A stretch of DNA of 64,000 nucleotides from Acidaminococcus fermentans (GTDB taxonomy: Bacteria; Bacillota; Negativicutes; Acidaminococcales; Acidaminococcaceae). Under the pieces are notes generated by a model that had not been told where the DNA came from, made no database searches, and worked only from the letters and a program-made list of their open reading frames with translations. How positions within the stretch are numbered: the stretch's first letter is position 1; every line of letters begins with the position of its first letter. Where the stretch lies: contig NZ_VULN01000008.1 of NCBI RefSeq assembly GCF_009696675.1, positions 39,907 through 103,906 of the forward strand, read 5' to 3'. The position numbers and the translations under genes were made by a program. Positions 34,593 to 43,560 of this stretch are shown piece by piece.

Positions 34593-35001
34593 GCTTCTTC
34601 ACCAGGCTCCCCAAAAGGCCGTTGATGAAGGCGGGAGAATCATCCCCTCCGTAGATTTTGGCCAGTTCCACGGCCTCATTGATGGCCACTGCCGGAGGCA
34701 CCGGTTCCGGGCTGCAGAACATTTCCCAGGATGCAATCCGCAGCAGGTTCCGGTCGATGCCGTTCATCCGCTTCAGGGTCCATTTGGCGTCCAGGCCGTT
34801 CAGTTCCCCGTCCAGGGCTTCCCGGTTTTCCCGGACCCCGTTCACCAGTTCCAGGGCATAGGCCAGGTCCTTTTTCCGGGTATCCTGGATGTCTTCTTCC
34901 TCCGCCATGGTCTTCACCGTTTCTTCCGGAGACTGTTCCGGAGAGAATTCCAGGGCAAACAGGCTTCTCATTGCAATGGTACGTGCTTCTCTTCTGCTCA
35001 T
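34582..35001 (-). CDS. nusB: Transcription antitermination protein NusB
   Basis: A 139-residue all-helical RNA-binding protein. Seen are [18 protein letters not shown] at the start, [21 protein letters not shown] in the middle and [27 protein letters not shown] near the end. It acts with NusE in rRNA antitermination. The gene precedes the TsaD-like gene with an 11-base overlap. Confidence 0.95.
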   Translation of the reverse strand: MSRREARTIAMRSLFALEFSPEQSPEETVKTMAEEEDIQDTRKKDLAYALELVNGVRENREALDGELNGLDAKWTLKRMNGIDRNLLRIASWEMFCSPEPVPPAVAINEAVELAKIYGGDDSPAFINGLLGSLVKKHGR

Positions 35002-35019
35002 ATGATTGGTAAACTCCTT

Positions 35020-35244
35020 TTATTTATGGTACGGAGGCAGCAGGTTGTCCAGCAGATCCACCAGATCTTCCCCTGCATCCATTTTGTAACCGATGTAAAA
35101 ACCCAGGCCGATGCAAAACAGCAGGAACACCGCCCGGAAAAAGCCCAGGAGAAGGAACAGGATGCCCACCACCAGGCCCACCGAAGCGCCTATGATCCGC
35201 CACCGGCTGGTTTCAAACAGTTTGCGTAAAATTTCCTGCCACAT
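35020..35244 (-). CDS. DUF2273 small membrane protein
   Basis: A 74-residue protein with two closely spaced hydrophobic segments (residues about 17-34 and 37-50), ending in an acidic tail. DUF2273 proteins are encoded with Asp23 and AmaP in Firmicutes, as here, and are thought to belong to the same envelope-stress membrane complex. Confidence 0.85.
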   Translation of the reverse strand: MWQEILRKLFETSRWRIIGASVGLVVGILFLLLGFFRAVFLLFCIGLGFYIGYKMDAGEDLVDLLDNLLPPYHK

Positions 35245-35257
35245 GGTCTTCCACCGC

Positions 35258-35779
35258 CTATTCCTTGGCCTTGATGTGCTTGAAGTACACGGACACTTCC
35301 GCCACTTCCACGCCCACCACGTTCATGATGTTCTTTTTCACCGTCCGCTTCACTTCGTCGGTGGTGTCCGGGATGTTGATCCCAGGCTCGATGGAAGCGT
35401 TGATCCGGACGCTGAGCTGGTTGTCCTTCAGCAGCTTTACCCGGCATTTGGCGCCGAACACCCCGTATACATCATTGGTGAACCCGGAAATGTAGTCTTC
35501 CATGGCCCGCTGGCTTACATGGATCTTCCCTTCCCGGTCGTTGTCAAAGGTCAGGTCGTTGCTGCCGCCCCGGCTCCAGCTGGCAAACAGCAGCCGGAGG
35601 CTCACCAGGAAAATCACCACCCCGCCGATGGTGTATTCCCAGCGTCCGGGGACCCGGGCGGCAAACTCTGTAAGATCATGGACCGGGATGCCGTTGACGC
35701 TGACAATGACAATCAGCACCGCCACTGCTGCCATGATGATGGTGTACATGGTCAAAATGATCCGATCGAATATGCTCAT
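35258..35779 (-). CDS. amaP: Alkaline shock response membrane anchor protein AmaP
   Basis: A 173-residue protein with two N-terminal membrane spans (residues about 5-28 and 47-68) and a C-terminal Asp23-like domain starting around GKIHVSQRAMEDYI. AmaP tethers Asp23 to the membrane in staphylococci. Its ATG overlaps the asp23 stop (ATGA). Confidence 0.88.
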   Translation of the reverse strand: MSIFDRIILTMYTIIMAAVAVLIVIVSVNGIPVHDLTEFAARVPGRWEYTIGGVVIFLVSLRLLFASWSRGGSNDLTFDNDREGKIHVSQRAMEDYISGFTNDVYGVFGAKCRVKLLKDNQLSVRINASIEPGINIPDTTDEVKRTVKKNIMNVVGVEVAEVSVYFKHIKAKE

Positions 35780-36393
35780 GCTTCTCCCCCCGACGTTTCC
35801 TGGCCTTTGGGGTCAGATTCTCCTTCCGGCGGCCGGACCGGTTCTGGAGCTTCCTTTGCTTCTGGCTGTGCTTCCACCGATTCCCTGTTTTCCGAAGTTT
35901 CTTCCCCGGCGGCAGTCCCTTCCGGCAGTGCCGGGCTCCCGGCCGGTTCTTCCTCCCATTTCTTCATCAGTTCATCCGTATCGTCTTTCTCTGCAAAGGC
36001 CTTTTCTTTTTTCTTCTTCACACCTTCCACATGGATGTCCACCCCGGTGACTTCGTAGCCGGTCATGTTCTCCACGGCTTCCTTGACCTTTTCCTGGAGC
36101 TTGATGGCCACATCCGGAATGTTGAACCCGTAGGTGATGATCACATGGACCTCCACCCGCACCGTATGGCCTTCCGTATAGACCTTGATGCCCTTGGAGA
36201 AATTCTGTTTGCCCAGCATGTCCGTGAGCCCTTCCCGGATGCCCCCGCTCATGCCGTAGACCCCGTTCACCTCCGAAGCAGCCAGCCCCGCCACAATGCT
36301 CAGGACTTCGTCGGCCACCTTGATGGCTCCCATATCGTCCGTGTCCGGACTGTTTTCCAACTGCGCCTGCTGTTTTACTTCTTCGTCGTTCAT
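35776..36393 (-). CDS. Asp23/Gls24 family envelope stress response protein
   Basis: A 205-residue cytoplasmic protein. Residues about 20-130 form the Asp23/Gls24 domain (IKVADEVLSIVAGLAASEV, VEVHVIITYGFNIPDVA). A long C-terminal tail rich in Glu, Pro and Ala follows, probably disordered. I place the start at ATG 36393, six bases after GAGGAG. The ATG ten codons upstream would sit only about 5 bases after the expected transcription start of the -10 box at 36436-36441. It heads the long minus-strand housekeeping operon. Confidence 0.9.
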   Translation of the reverse strand: MNDEEVKQQAQLENSPDTDDMGAIKVADEVLSIVAGLAASEVNGVYGMSGGIREGLTDMLGKQNFSKGIKVYTEGHTVRVEVHVIITYGFNIPDVAIKLQEKVKEAVENMTGYEVTGVDIHVEGVKKKKEKAFAEKDDTDELMKKWEEEPAGSPALPEGTAAGEETSENRESVEAQPEAKEAPEPVRPPEGESDPKGQETSGGEA

Positions 36394-36435
36394 AGGCTTC
36401 TCCTCAAACGCAAGTTTATTCATTTTAATTATTTT

Positions 36436-36441
36436 ATTATA
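36436..36441 (-). promoter_or_regulatory. Extended -10 box of the asp23 operon
   Basis: The minus strand reads ATATGGTATAAT. Its distance to the start codon supports translation from 36393, giving a leader of roughly 35 bases. No clear -35 box. Confidence 0.6.
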
Positions 36442-36518
36442 CCATATCCCGGGGAATGTGGGTAGGTAGGAAGCGAGTCAGGGGGATTAAGTGGTTAAGT
36501 GGTCAGGTACAACCGTAG

Positions 36519-36539
36519 GGGGCGCAGGCCCGGCGCCCC
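36519..36539. repeat. GTAGGGGGCG-type palindromic intergenic repeat
   Basis: GGGGCGC / GCGCCCC arms with a 7-base loop, preceded by CCGTA. A related unit, preceded by TGTA, is at 61781-61808, and a decayed one near 11865-11885. Confidence 0.55.
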
Positions 36540-36617
36540 GCTGTGGTCAGGTGGTTTTGGCATCAGAAATCCCACTTGGTCAGCCCGCCGCTCTTTACTC
36601 CCTGCCCATGCATCTGT

Positions 36618-36623
36618 TATGAT
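36618..36623 (+). promoter_or_regulatory. Probable -10 box of the outer-membrane protein gene
   Basis: TATGAT preceded by TG one base away (extended form), 30 bases before the start codon; TTTACT lies 18-19 bases upstream as a weak -35 candidate. Confidence 0.4.
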
Positions 36624-36653
36624 AAAAGAAACAGCAGAAAGAAGGTAACTGTC

Positions 36654-37787
36654 ATGGCTTTCCCGTTCTGGCTTGCTTTCGTATTTTTTCTGGCTCTCCC
36701 GGTTTCTCCGGGCGAAGGGGCCCCGGTGGACCCTTCCCAGGCCGATCCTCCGGAAAAACAGGAACAGCGGAACACCCCCTGGCTGGAACTCCACGGGGAC
36801 TACCGGTATCTCTACGGCAAGGGCCGGTTTGCCGCCCGGACCCCCGTCAACCTGAAAAAAAGCCGCTGGCCCCGGACGGATCAGGATGTGTTCCTGCTCC
36901 AGCGGCGGCTGCGGCTGTTCCCGGTGGTCCACACCAGCCAGGATACCCAGCTGAAATTCATGATCGAAGACAAACGGAACGACAAGGACCACACCCAGGA
37001 CCACCATCCCACCCTGTCCCGGGCCTATCTCCAGCACGAAAACAGCCACACCAAATGGGAACTGGGCCGGTTCAACCTGTATCTCATGGACGGGAATGTC
37101 ATCGACAAACGGGTGGACGGAATCCGTACCAGCTTTGGGAAGAATACGGATCCAGGCGGCCGGATCACCCTGTTTGCCGGCCAGACCACCGGAAATGACA
37201 ACCTGCACCGGAAGACCGGCTGGTTTGCCCTGGAAGAAAAGCAGCTGGGAAAGCTGAACCTCCGGTCCGCCTTCCTGGATTTCCGGACCCGCCAGTCCCT
37301 GCCTGCCAGCCTGCCGGCCCTCCAGCAGCTGGGACTGGAACCGGGGGCCAGCGGCACCGGGTTCGACCGGCAGCAGATCTGGACCACCCGGCTGGAATAC
37401 CAGCCCCGGGACCGGTGGCTTTTCGACCTGGAACTGCTGGGGTCCAAAGGCTCCCAGGGCCGGGACGGATACCGGGAGCGGAAAACCGGCTTTGTGGCCG
37501 CAGTGACCTACGGGGAACTGGATGAGCGGAAGGGCGGCACCTGGGAAACCTGGCTCCGGTATTACGACCAGCCCCAGTCCAGCATTCTCTACCACACCAT
37601 GGACGGGGATACGGGATTCTTCCAGCGCCAGGGGTTCCGGGGCTGGGGCGCCCGGATGGACTATGTGGTATTTCCCGGACTGGTCTGGGCCATAGAAGGA
37701 TTCCGGCTCCAGAACAGAAAAACAGGACCCTTCACCCGGGATTTCCGGGAGTGGGTCCTGGGGACCAGCGTAACGGCGTATTTTTAA
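36654..37787 (+). CDS. Predicted outer-membrane beta-barrel protein
   Basis: A 377-residue exported protein. The signal peptide covers about 22 residues (MAFPFWLAFVFFLALPV...). The mature part consists of alternating strands with aromatic girdles (LELHGDYRYLYGKGRF, KWELGRFNLYLMDGNV, TWETWLRYYDQPQS) and ends in Phe (SVTAYF), the C-terminal signal for insertion by the BAM machinery. It resembles porin-like barrels of diderm Firmicutes; transported solute unknown. ATG 36654 is chosen so that the signal peptide is N-terminal. It converges with the next gene, overlapping by 4 bases. Confidence 0.75.
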   Translation: MAFPFWLAFVFFLALPVSPGEGAPVDPSQADPPEKQEQRNTPWLELHGDYRYLYGKGRFAARTPVNLKKSRWPRTDQDVFLLQRRLRLFPVVHTSQDTQLKFMIEDKRNDKDHTQDHHPTLSRAYLQHENSHTKWELGRFNLYLMDGNVIDKRVDGIRTSFGKNTDPGGRITLFAGQTTGNDNLHRKTGWFALEEKQLGKLNLRSAFLDFRTRQSLPASLPALQQLGLEPGASGTGFDRQQIWTTRLEYQPRDRWLFDLELLGSKGSQGRDGYRERKTGFVAAVTYGELDERKGGTWETWLRYYDQPQSSILYHTMDGDTGFFQRQGFRGWGARMDYVVFPGLVWAIEGFRLQNRKTGPFTRDFREWVLGTSVTAYF

Positions 37788-38299
37788 CCAAACCCTTCTT
37801 TGATCCCCGCATAGTTCTCATAGCTGTCCCGCAGCATATGGATCACGTGGGCAGGGTCTTTCTGCAGCCAGTCCTGCCGCTTTTCCGGCATGATGGTGAA
37901 CCAGGCCGGAGCTCTCAGGAGATTGTTCAGGGATCTGTACAACTGCTGTTCGGGGATTTTCTTCAGTTTCCCGGTCTCTGGCTGTACCTCATAGCCCTGG
38001 TCCCTGCCCTCTCCTTCGGCATTGACCAGGATTTCCAGCTCACCGTTCCAGTCCATATCCAGCACGGCGATGTTCACCAGACCGTCCCATTGGGGGACCC
38101 GGTCCCACTGTTCCCGGTTGGCCAGAAGGATCTGGAGCTGGTGCCGGAGCGCACCGGGGGCCAGGGGCCGGGGTTCAGAGACACCGCCGGGCCACTCATG
38201 TCTGTGGGGAAGGTCCCGTTCACAGGCCAGAGCCGGAGCTGCTCCCAACAACAGAACGAGCAGTCCCCAGGCGGCACGTTTTTTAATGGATCCATCCAT
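37784..38299 (-). CDS. Secreted hypothetical protein with EF-hand/FG-GAP-like motif
   Basis: A 171-residue protein with a signal peptide (residues 1-25, ending PALA). It contains AVLDMDWNGELEILV near residue 80, similar to calcium-binding D-x-D-x-N-G loops found in FG-GAP repeats. No family is recognised. It follows two other secreted-protein genes on the same strand (gaps of 27 bases and a 4-base overlap), and its motif resembles one in the 39127-40137 protein, suggesting a joint role at the cell surface. Confidence 0.65.
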   Translation of the reverse strand: MDGSIKKRAAWGLLVLLLGAAPALACERDLPHRHEWPGGVSEPRPLAPGALRHQLQILLANREQWDRVPQWDGLVNIAVLDMDWNGELEILVNAEGEGRDQGYEVQPETGKLKKIPEQQLYRSLNNLLRAPAWFTIMPEKRQDWLQKDPAHVIHMLRDSYENYAGIKEGFG

Positions 38300-38326
38300 T
38301 GTTCCCCCTCCCTTCTTCGGCTCTCT

Positions 38327-39130
38327 TTACCTTTCAACCATCTGGCTCACGGTTCCTCCTGCCAGGTCCATATCATTGATCCTTCCCTGGACATTCTTGA
38401 AGGTACAGTCGATCAGTTCCAGCCGGGACTGGGCCACGGCGAAAAGGGGGAGATTGGTGCTGGTGTCTTTGAACAGGGTCTGGATGATCTTCATATCCCT
38501 GCACTCGATGGCATTGATCAGGCCATAGGTGCAGCTGCGGATCACACTGTCCCGGAGGGTAACGCTTTCACAGCCCAGGGCTTCGTACCCATAGGTCCCG
38601 CACCCGTACAGGTCCAGATTTTCCAGCCTTGCGTCCTGCACCAGATCCAGTTTCAGTACGGCTCCGCTGCAGCGGCCAGCCTGCAGGGAATGGCCGACCC
38701 GGAGATGGGCCAGCCGGAAGTTCTGACAGTTCCGGAAATGCAGCACCGGAGTATAGGGATCCTCTGTTACGATTTCTGCCGTGATCTTCTCCGTATCCTG
38801 GCCCCGGATGGTGAGATCCTGGAATCCGGCCAGCTCCAGGTCCTCATAGGCCATATACAGGCCTGGAGGGCTGAGGGGATTCCATGGGAATCTGTGGATC
38901 ACCTGCCCCGCAGCGGTGCTGGCCAGCCAGGTGGACAGGTTGTAGCGGCCCGGTGCCAGGATGACTTCCGTATGGTCATCCAGGGCCTCCATCATTTCCT
39001 GTACATTGTGGACCAGGACGGTTTTCCGGGGAGCAGCAAAACCCCCGGCCGCCAACCCCAGAACCAGGACCATACACAGCAGCAGAGCCCGTATCAGGTC
39101 CGTCCATAATTTACCGATCCGTTTCATCAA
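38327..39130 (-). CDS. Secreted right-handed beta-helix protein
   Basis: A 267-residue exported protein: signal peptide about residues 1-32, then repeated short strands (LELAGFQDLTIRGQ, LHFRNCQNFRLAHLRV, LENLDLYGCGTYGYEALGC, LELIDCTFKNV) spaced about 22-25 residues apart, as in pectate-lyase-like parallel beta-helices. Catalytic residues of known lyases cannot be identified, so a binding or structural role is possible. It overlaps the upstream gene by 4 bases. Confidence 0.7.
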   Translation of the reverse strand: MMKRIGKLWTDLIRALLLCMVLVLGLAAGGFAAPRKTVLVHNVQEMMEALDDHTEVILAPGRYNLSTWLASTAAGQVIHRFPWNPLSPPGLYMAYEDLELAGFQDLTIRGQDTEKITAEIVTEDPYTPVLHFRNCQNFRLAHLRVGHSLQAGRCSGAVLKLDLVQDARLENLDLYGCGTYGYEALGCESVTLRDSVIRSCTYGLINAIECRDMKIIQTLFKDTSTNLPLFAVAQSRLELIDCTFKNVQGRINDMDLAGGTVSQMVER

Positions 39131-40137
39131 CTGTCACCTCCCTGTTCCTCCCGCACCACCAGGCTGCCGTCTTCTCCGCTGAGCTGGAGGATCTTCCGAT
39201 GATACCCCTTCCGGTCGTAATAGGACAGGCCGGTGGCCCGGGCCGTCCCTTCCAGATTTATGGGGTAGTTGTATCGGGTACCCGGTTCCAGGTTCCCCAA
39301 TGGTTCATCCGTTTCCACCTGCCAGGTCACCTGACCGCTGTCACTGACCTCTGCCACCTGGAGGGTGAGCAGGTGCACATCTTCCAGGGTCTCTCTGGGA
39401 ATCACCGCCAGCAGGGGTTCTCTGAACTCGCCGGGCTGAATCAGGGAAAATTCCACGCTCCCTTTGCCCCACCAGGCCAGGGACTGCCAGGACAGCGTTT
39501 CCACCTTGCCCATCCGTTCTTTCTGAAGTTCGAAGAACTGCCCCGGTGTCATGGCCTGTTTCTTCGACAGGGCTCTGTCCGGGACTCCATGGTTGTTCCA
39601 GTACACTTCCTCCTTCTCCTCAACCGGGTCCCAGTTGGTAAAGGTACAGCTTTCGCACACCAGGTTCCCGTCCCCGTCGAGATGGTACTCGCCCAGGATG
39701 GAAAGCCCCGCGCCTCCGGCTCCCTGGTTCAGGAACCGCCCGTTTCCCAGATAATACCAGGCGTCCCGGTACCAGCCGCTGAACACCCGGTGGGGCCGGC
39801 CCTCCCGGAGGGTGAACAGGTTGGTGATCCTGTTGTCCTGGCCCGTCAGCAGTTCCGGCTCCCCGTTCCCGTTGCAGTCCAGCAGCTGGTACTTCACCTG
39901 TTCCAGCCCCTGGGCCGGGGACAGTTCCCGGATTCCCTCCCAGACAGCCACCAGTTCCTCCCGGTCCTCTCCATAAGAGTCAGGGTCTCTGCCTCCCTGG
40001 ATCATATCATACAGAGTGTCCAGTTCCCGGCCATAGATTCCTTCTCCGCTGGAAGCTCCTGCCAGGACCGGCAGACCAGTAAGAAAAGCCATGAGGCACA
40101 GACAGGCCAGCGGCCTCCAAATGTCCTTTCTTTCCAT
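39127..40137 (-). CDS. Secreted hypothetical protein with calcium-loop-like motif
   Basis: A 336-residue exported protein, signal peptide about residues 1-28. It has two D/N-rich loops, LLDCNGNGEPELLTG near residue 85 and YHLDGDGNLVCESC near residue 150, resembling the repeated loop of the 37784-38299 protein. The C-terminal half contains a beta-rich stretch (LLTLQVAEVSDSGQVTW). Function unknown. It is the first of three co-directional secreted-protein genes and starts 13 bases after the TPM gene ends. Confidence 0.65.
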   Translation of the reverse strand: MERKDIWRPLACLCLMAFLTGLPVLAGASSGEGIYGRELDTLYDMIQGGRDPDSYGEDREELVAVWEGIRELSPAQGLEQVKYQLLDCNGNGEPELLTGQDNRITNLFTLREGRPHRVFSGWYRDAWYYLGNGRFLNQGAGGAGLSILGEYHLDGDGNLVCESCTFTNWDPVEEKEEVYWNNHGVPDRALSKKQAMTPGQFFELQKERMGKVETLSWQSLAWWGKGSVEFSLIQPGEFREPLLAVIPRETLEDVHLLTLQVAEVSDSGQVTWQVETDEPLGNLEPGTRYNYPINLEGTARATGLSYYDRKGYHRKILQLSGEDGSLVVREEQGGDS

Positions 40138-40149
40138 GGCTCCTCCTTT

Positions 40150-40911
40150 TCAGAACTTTCCGCCGCCGCCCCCATGATCCTCATCGGTACTGTCGGCCTT
40201 GGCGTTTTCGCGGCTCTTCTTCGGCTTACGATGGACCGTCATGTACAGGTAGTTGTCCGCATTTTCTTCCAGCTGGAAGCTGTCCCGGTCCAGATAGACC
40301 CCGGCTTCCAGAGCCGGCATCACATTGTTCATCTGGCCGATGAGGATCCGGCGCACCAGGAATCCGATGCCCAGGGACACCGCCGCCCCAATGGCCAGGG
40401 CCAGGGGATTGAAGGCGTCGGCCGGATCATAGGGTTTGCCTTCTTTCTGGTAGTAGGCCAGCAGTTCATCCGTCCCTTTGGCAAACTGGCCGAAGGCTTT
40501 CGGATAGTTGTTCTTTTTCAGGGCCGGCAGGAATTTTCCGCTGAGGGCCTTGATGCCGGCTTTGTCGGTGATCATTTTCCGCATGCCGTTGTCGGTGGAA
40601 ATGTACCAGTCCCGTTCCTTCATGGACAGGAGCAGTACCATATTCCCCTTGAGCCTGCTGTCTTTGATCTTGTCCAGCAGTACATTGGCGAACTCTCCGG
40701 TTTTTACGCCTCCGGTGCTTTTCACCGTGACCACCGCCAGCCGTACCTGATATTTCTGGTTCACCTGGTCCAGGGACTGCTGGAGGACTTTCTCTTCCTG
40801 GGGCCGCAGGAGATCAGCCTGATCCAGCACCAGGGCAGAGGCTGCCGATGCGGAAACGGCCATGCCCACCAGAAGCACCAGGAGTGCCAGGATGCGCAGT
40901 AACTTCTTCAT
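40150..40911 (-). CDS. TPM-domain (YgcG-like) membrane protein
   Basis: A 253-residue protein: signal peptide (residues 1-24), an exported TPM domain (VLDQADLLRPQEEKVLQQSL onward, with NVLLDKIKDSRLKG and DWYISTDNGM), one membrane span near residues 170-190 and a cytoplasmic tail ending in a glycine-rich GGGGGKF. TPM-domain proteins are linked to membrane-protein quality control and stress. Here it lies with zinc-ribbon and SPFH genes, the same trio as ydjG-ydjH-ydjI of Bacillus subtilis. Confidence 0.85.
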   Translation of the reverse strand: MKKLLRILALLVLLVGMAVSASAASALVLDQADLLRPQEEKVLQQSLDQVNQKYQVRLAVVTVKSTGGVKTGEFANVLLDKIKDSRLKGNMVLLLSMKERDWYISTDNGMRKMITDKAGIKALSGKFLPALKKNNYPKAFGQFAKGTDELLAYYQKEGKPYDPADAFNPLALAIGAAVSLGIGFLVRRILIGQMNNVMPALEAGVYLDRDSFQLEENADNYLYMTVHRKPKKSRENAKADSTDEDHGGGGGKF

Positions 40912-40921
40912 GATGACCTCC

Positions 40922-42037
40922 TTACGTCAGAAACATCTTTGCCACAAAATACAGCGCCGGTGTGAGGATGGCCGCCACAGCCCCCATGATCATCAGGGAT
41001 TTCTGGTTGTCATAGGGCAGTGTCCCCACCATCTTCCCGGTCTGTCCGTTCATCATAAAGGTGTAGGGTTTGTCCTGATACCGGGTGGTCAGGATCCACA
41101 CCGGAGCCAGGGCATAGGCCACCTGGTCTTCTTCCTTCCGGACCACGCTGTCCTTGAGGATGGTCCGGTCATAGCCCCTGGCCTTGACGGTTTCTTCCAG
41201 CACCCCTACGGCGGACCGTTCCACCCGTTCATCGGCCCGGGGCACGGAAGCTTCCGCATCCACATCGTATTTATCCGCCAGGAAACCGGTGAGATAGGCC
41301 GGGCTGAAGGGCACCATCTGGGAATAATCGAAGGGTTCGATGCTTTCCATGTAGGTATCGTCCATTTTGCTGGACCCATCCACCGGAATCTTGTGGAAAC
41401 TCATCCGGCCGCTGCGGATGCACTGGAACACCCGGGTTTCCGTAATGATCTCATCGCTGGTTTCCATCACATTGTCGTCTTCCCCCTGGAAGTCGGCACT
41501 GGCATGGATCTTGGAATCAAAGAGCCAGAAGGGCACGTACATGGGCTGGATGTCCTGGATCCGGTTGTTGGCCGTAAAGGCCGCCGGCAGCAGGCGCTTG
41601 CCCTTGTAGAATTCCTTCAGGGCCGCCACTGCATCTTCTTTGGTCTTTTGGAAGGGGATCACGTAATCCGGCTTCAGCATGCCGCTGAACCGGTTGGGAA
41701 GCATGGTGGGATTCCCGCAGTAGCAGCATTCGGTAGCCAGGGTGTTTTCGTCACAGACGATTTCCGCCCCGCAGGCGGAACAGGTGAAGGCTTTCAGGAT
41801 GGCAGCTTCTTCCGTGCTCCATTCCTTGCCCGCCATTTCCGTATTCCAGCGTTCTTCTTTGGCCTCCTGGGCCGCTGCCGCCCGTTCCTGCTGCCGGGCA
41901 AAGAGGGCTTCCATCTGTGCCACGTCCAGTTTGGTATCGCAGTAGGGGCAGACCACCTGGCTTGCCCCCGGCTGGAATTCCAGGGGCCCGCCGCAGTTGG
42001 GACACTTGTAGGCAACAGAGGTATCGGTCATTTTCAC
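40922..42037 (-). CDS. PriA-like zinc-ribbon membrane protein (YdjG-type)
   Basis: A 371-residue protein with two N-terminal zinc ribbons: CPNCGG near residue 12 with CPYC near residue 30, and CSACG near residue 85 with CCYCGN near residue 104. A beta-rich middle follows (YVPFWLFDSKI), and a hydrophobic segment occupies the last 25 residues, anchoring it to the membrane. Such proteins are co-encoded with SPFH and TPM proteins; their biochemical role is unknown. Confidence 0.8.
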   Translation of the reverse strand: MKMTDTSVAYKCPNCGGPLEFQPGASQVVCPYCDTKLDVAQMEALFARQQERAAAAQEAKEERWNTEMAGKEWSTEEAAILKAFTCSACGAEIVCDENTLATECCYCGNPTMLPNRFSGMLKPDYVIPFQKTKEDAVAALKEFYKGKRLLPAAFTANNRIQDIQPMYVPFWLFDSKIHASADFQGEDDNVMETSDEIITETRVFQCIRSGRMSFHKIPVDGSSKMDDTYMESIEPFDYSQMVPFSPAYLTGFLADKYDVDAEASVPRADERVERSAVGVLEETVKARGYDRTILKDSVVRKEEDQVAYALAPVWILTTRYQDKPYTFMMNGQTGKMVGTLPYDNQKSLMIMGAVAAILTPALYFVAKMFLT

Positions 42038-42049
42038 TCACCTCCTGTT

Positions 42050-43492
42050 TCAGGTCTTGTCGTTGTCGTCAAAAGGATCTCCGCACTGGGGGCAGAATTT
42101 CGGGGGATGATGGGGATCGGGGGGCTGCCAGCCGCATTTGTCACAGCGGTACAGCGGTGCATCCTCCGGTTTTTTGGCTCCGCAGTTCATGCAGAATTTT
42201 CCCTGGTTCACCGTGCCGCAGCCGGGGCAGGTCCATCCCTGGGGCTGGGCTTCCGGTTTGGGAGCGCCGCATTCCATACAGAACTTCCCGGTATTCCCTT
42301 TGTGGCCGCAGGCGCAGTCCCAGGTCCCTGCCGGTTCCGGCTTTTTGGCGCCGCAGGCCATGCAGAACTTCCCGGTATTGCCCTTCTGGCCGCAGCTGCA
42401 GTCCCAGCCATTGGGAGCCGCCGCTCCTGGGGCAAACCCATTGGGCTGACGTGGTGCTTCTGCCGGCGGTGGGGCCGGCTGCTGGGCCGCCGCCTGGCCT
42501 GCCAGGGCCTGGAACATGTTCGCCCCGGCATTCCCTGCCATATTCATGCCCATGAACCCGAAGGCGGCTCCGGCGTTCTGGTTTCCTGCCGCTATCCTCA
42601 TGGAATCGGTGCTGGAATCCACCACGGCCCCCATGGCTATCCGGGGATCGCTGCCCATGGTCATGCCCATCTGGACCTTCTGGATCTTTTCTTCATCCGC
42701 TTCATTGGCTTTGATATTGCTGATCCCGAAGGAAACGATTTCAATACCCCGGAGGTCCCGCCATTTTTTGCTCAGGACATCGTTGAGGGCTTCCGCCAGT
42801 TCAAAGGTATGGGCCATGATTTCCGTGTAGTCGATCCGCTGAGCGCTGAGCTGGGCAAAAGCCGGTGCCAGGGCCATGAGCAGTTCGCTTTTCATCTGGC
42901 TGTCCAGGGTTTCCCTGCGGTATTCGTCGAAATCGTTCCCGGCCACGTGGGTATAGAACAGGATGGGGTCCGTGATCCGGTAGCTGTATTCTCCGAAGCA
43001 CCGGAGCCGGATGGTCAGCACCTGGCCAGTGGTGTCATCCTTCACCTTGAAGGGGATTTCGCTGGGAGTCCCGTATTTGTTCCCGATCAGTTCCTTGGTA
43101 TTGAAATAGTATACCCGCTGATCCTTACCGGTATCCCCGCCGAAGGTGAACCGTTTCCCCATCTGTTTGAAGATTTCCTTCACATTGTCTTTCAGGTCTC
43201 CGGTAAAGATGGACGGTTCGGTGCTTTTGTCGTAGGTGTATTCCCCCGGTTCTGCACACAGATCCACCACCTTGCCGTTTTCCACTATCATCATGCACTG
43301 GCCGTTGTTCACAGCGATCCGGGATCCGTTGCTGATGATGTTGTCGTCGCCCTGGTTGGAGCTCCGGCTCCCGGTCCGTTTCTGGCCTTTCATCATCAGG
43401 ATGTCCGGTGCCATCTGGCAGTAGAAAAACTCTTTCCATTGATCGGCCAGCACGCCGCCTACAGCGCCCATCCCTGCTTTGATCAGTCCCAT
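42050..43492 (-). CDS. SPFH/band-7 protein with C-terminal zinc-ribbon array (YdjI-type)
   Basis: A 480-residue protein. Residues about 1-300 form an SPFH-like domain (the virion-core-like family); a Gly/Pro/Gln-rich linker follows. Then come four zinc-ribbon units between about residues 360 and 475, three of them nearly repeated: a CG-x-KGNTGKFCMACG pattern, a second with FCMECG, a third with GKFCMNCG, and a last CDKCG...FCPQCG. It probably scaffolds a membrane assembly together with the two downstream gene products. First gene of the trio. Confidence 0.85.
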   Translation of the reverse strand: MGLIKAGMGAVGGVLADQWKEFFYCQMAPDILMMKGQKRTGSRSSNQGDDNIISNGSRIAVNNGQCMMIVENGKVVDLCAEPGEYTYDKSTEPSIFTGDLKDNVKEIFKQMGKRFTFGGDTGKDQRVYYFNTKELIGNKYGTPSEIPFKVKDDTTGQVLTIRLRCFGEYSYRITDPILFYTHVAGNDFDEYRRETLDSQMKSELLMALAPAFAQLSAQRIDYTEIMAHTFELAEALNDVLSKKWRDLRGIEIVSFGISNIKANEADEEKIQKVQMGMTMGSDPRIAMGAVVDSSTDSMRIAAGNQNAGAAFGFMGMNMAGNAGANMFQALAGQAAAQQPAPPPAEAPRQPNGFAPGAAAPNGWDCSCGQKGNTGKFCMACGAKKPEPAGTWDCACGHKGNTGKFCMECGAPKPEAQPQGWTCPGCGTVNQGKFCMNCGAKKPEDAPLYRCDKCGWQPPDPHHPPKFCPQCGDPFDDNDKT

Positions 43493-43560
43493 AATTTACC
43501 TCTCTTTCTTCAATCCGTTCCTATTTTCCATATCTTCTACACTCTTCCCTCTTTTCTCCC

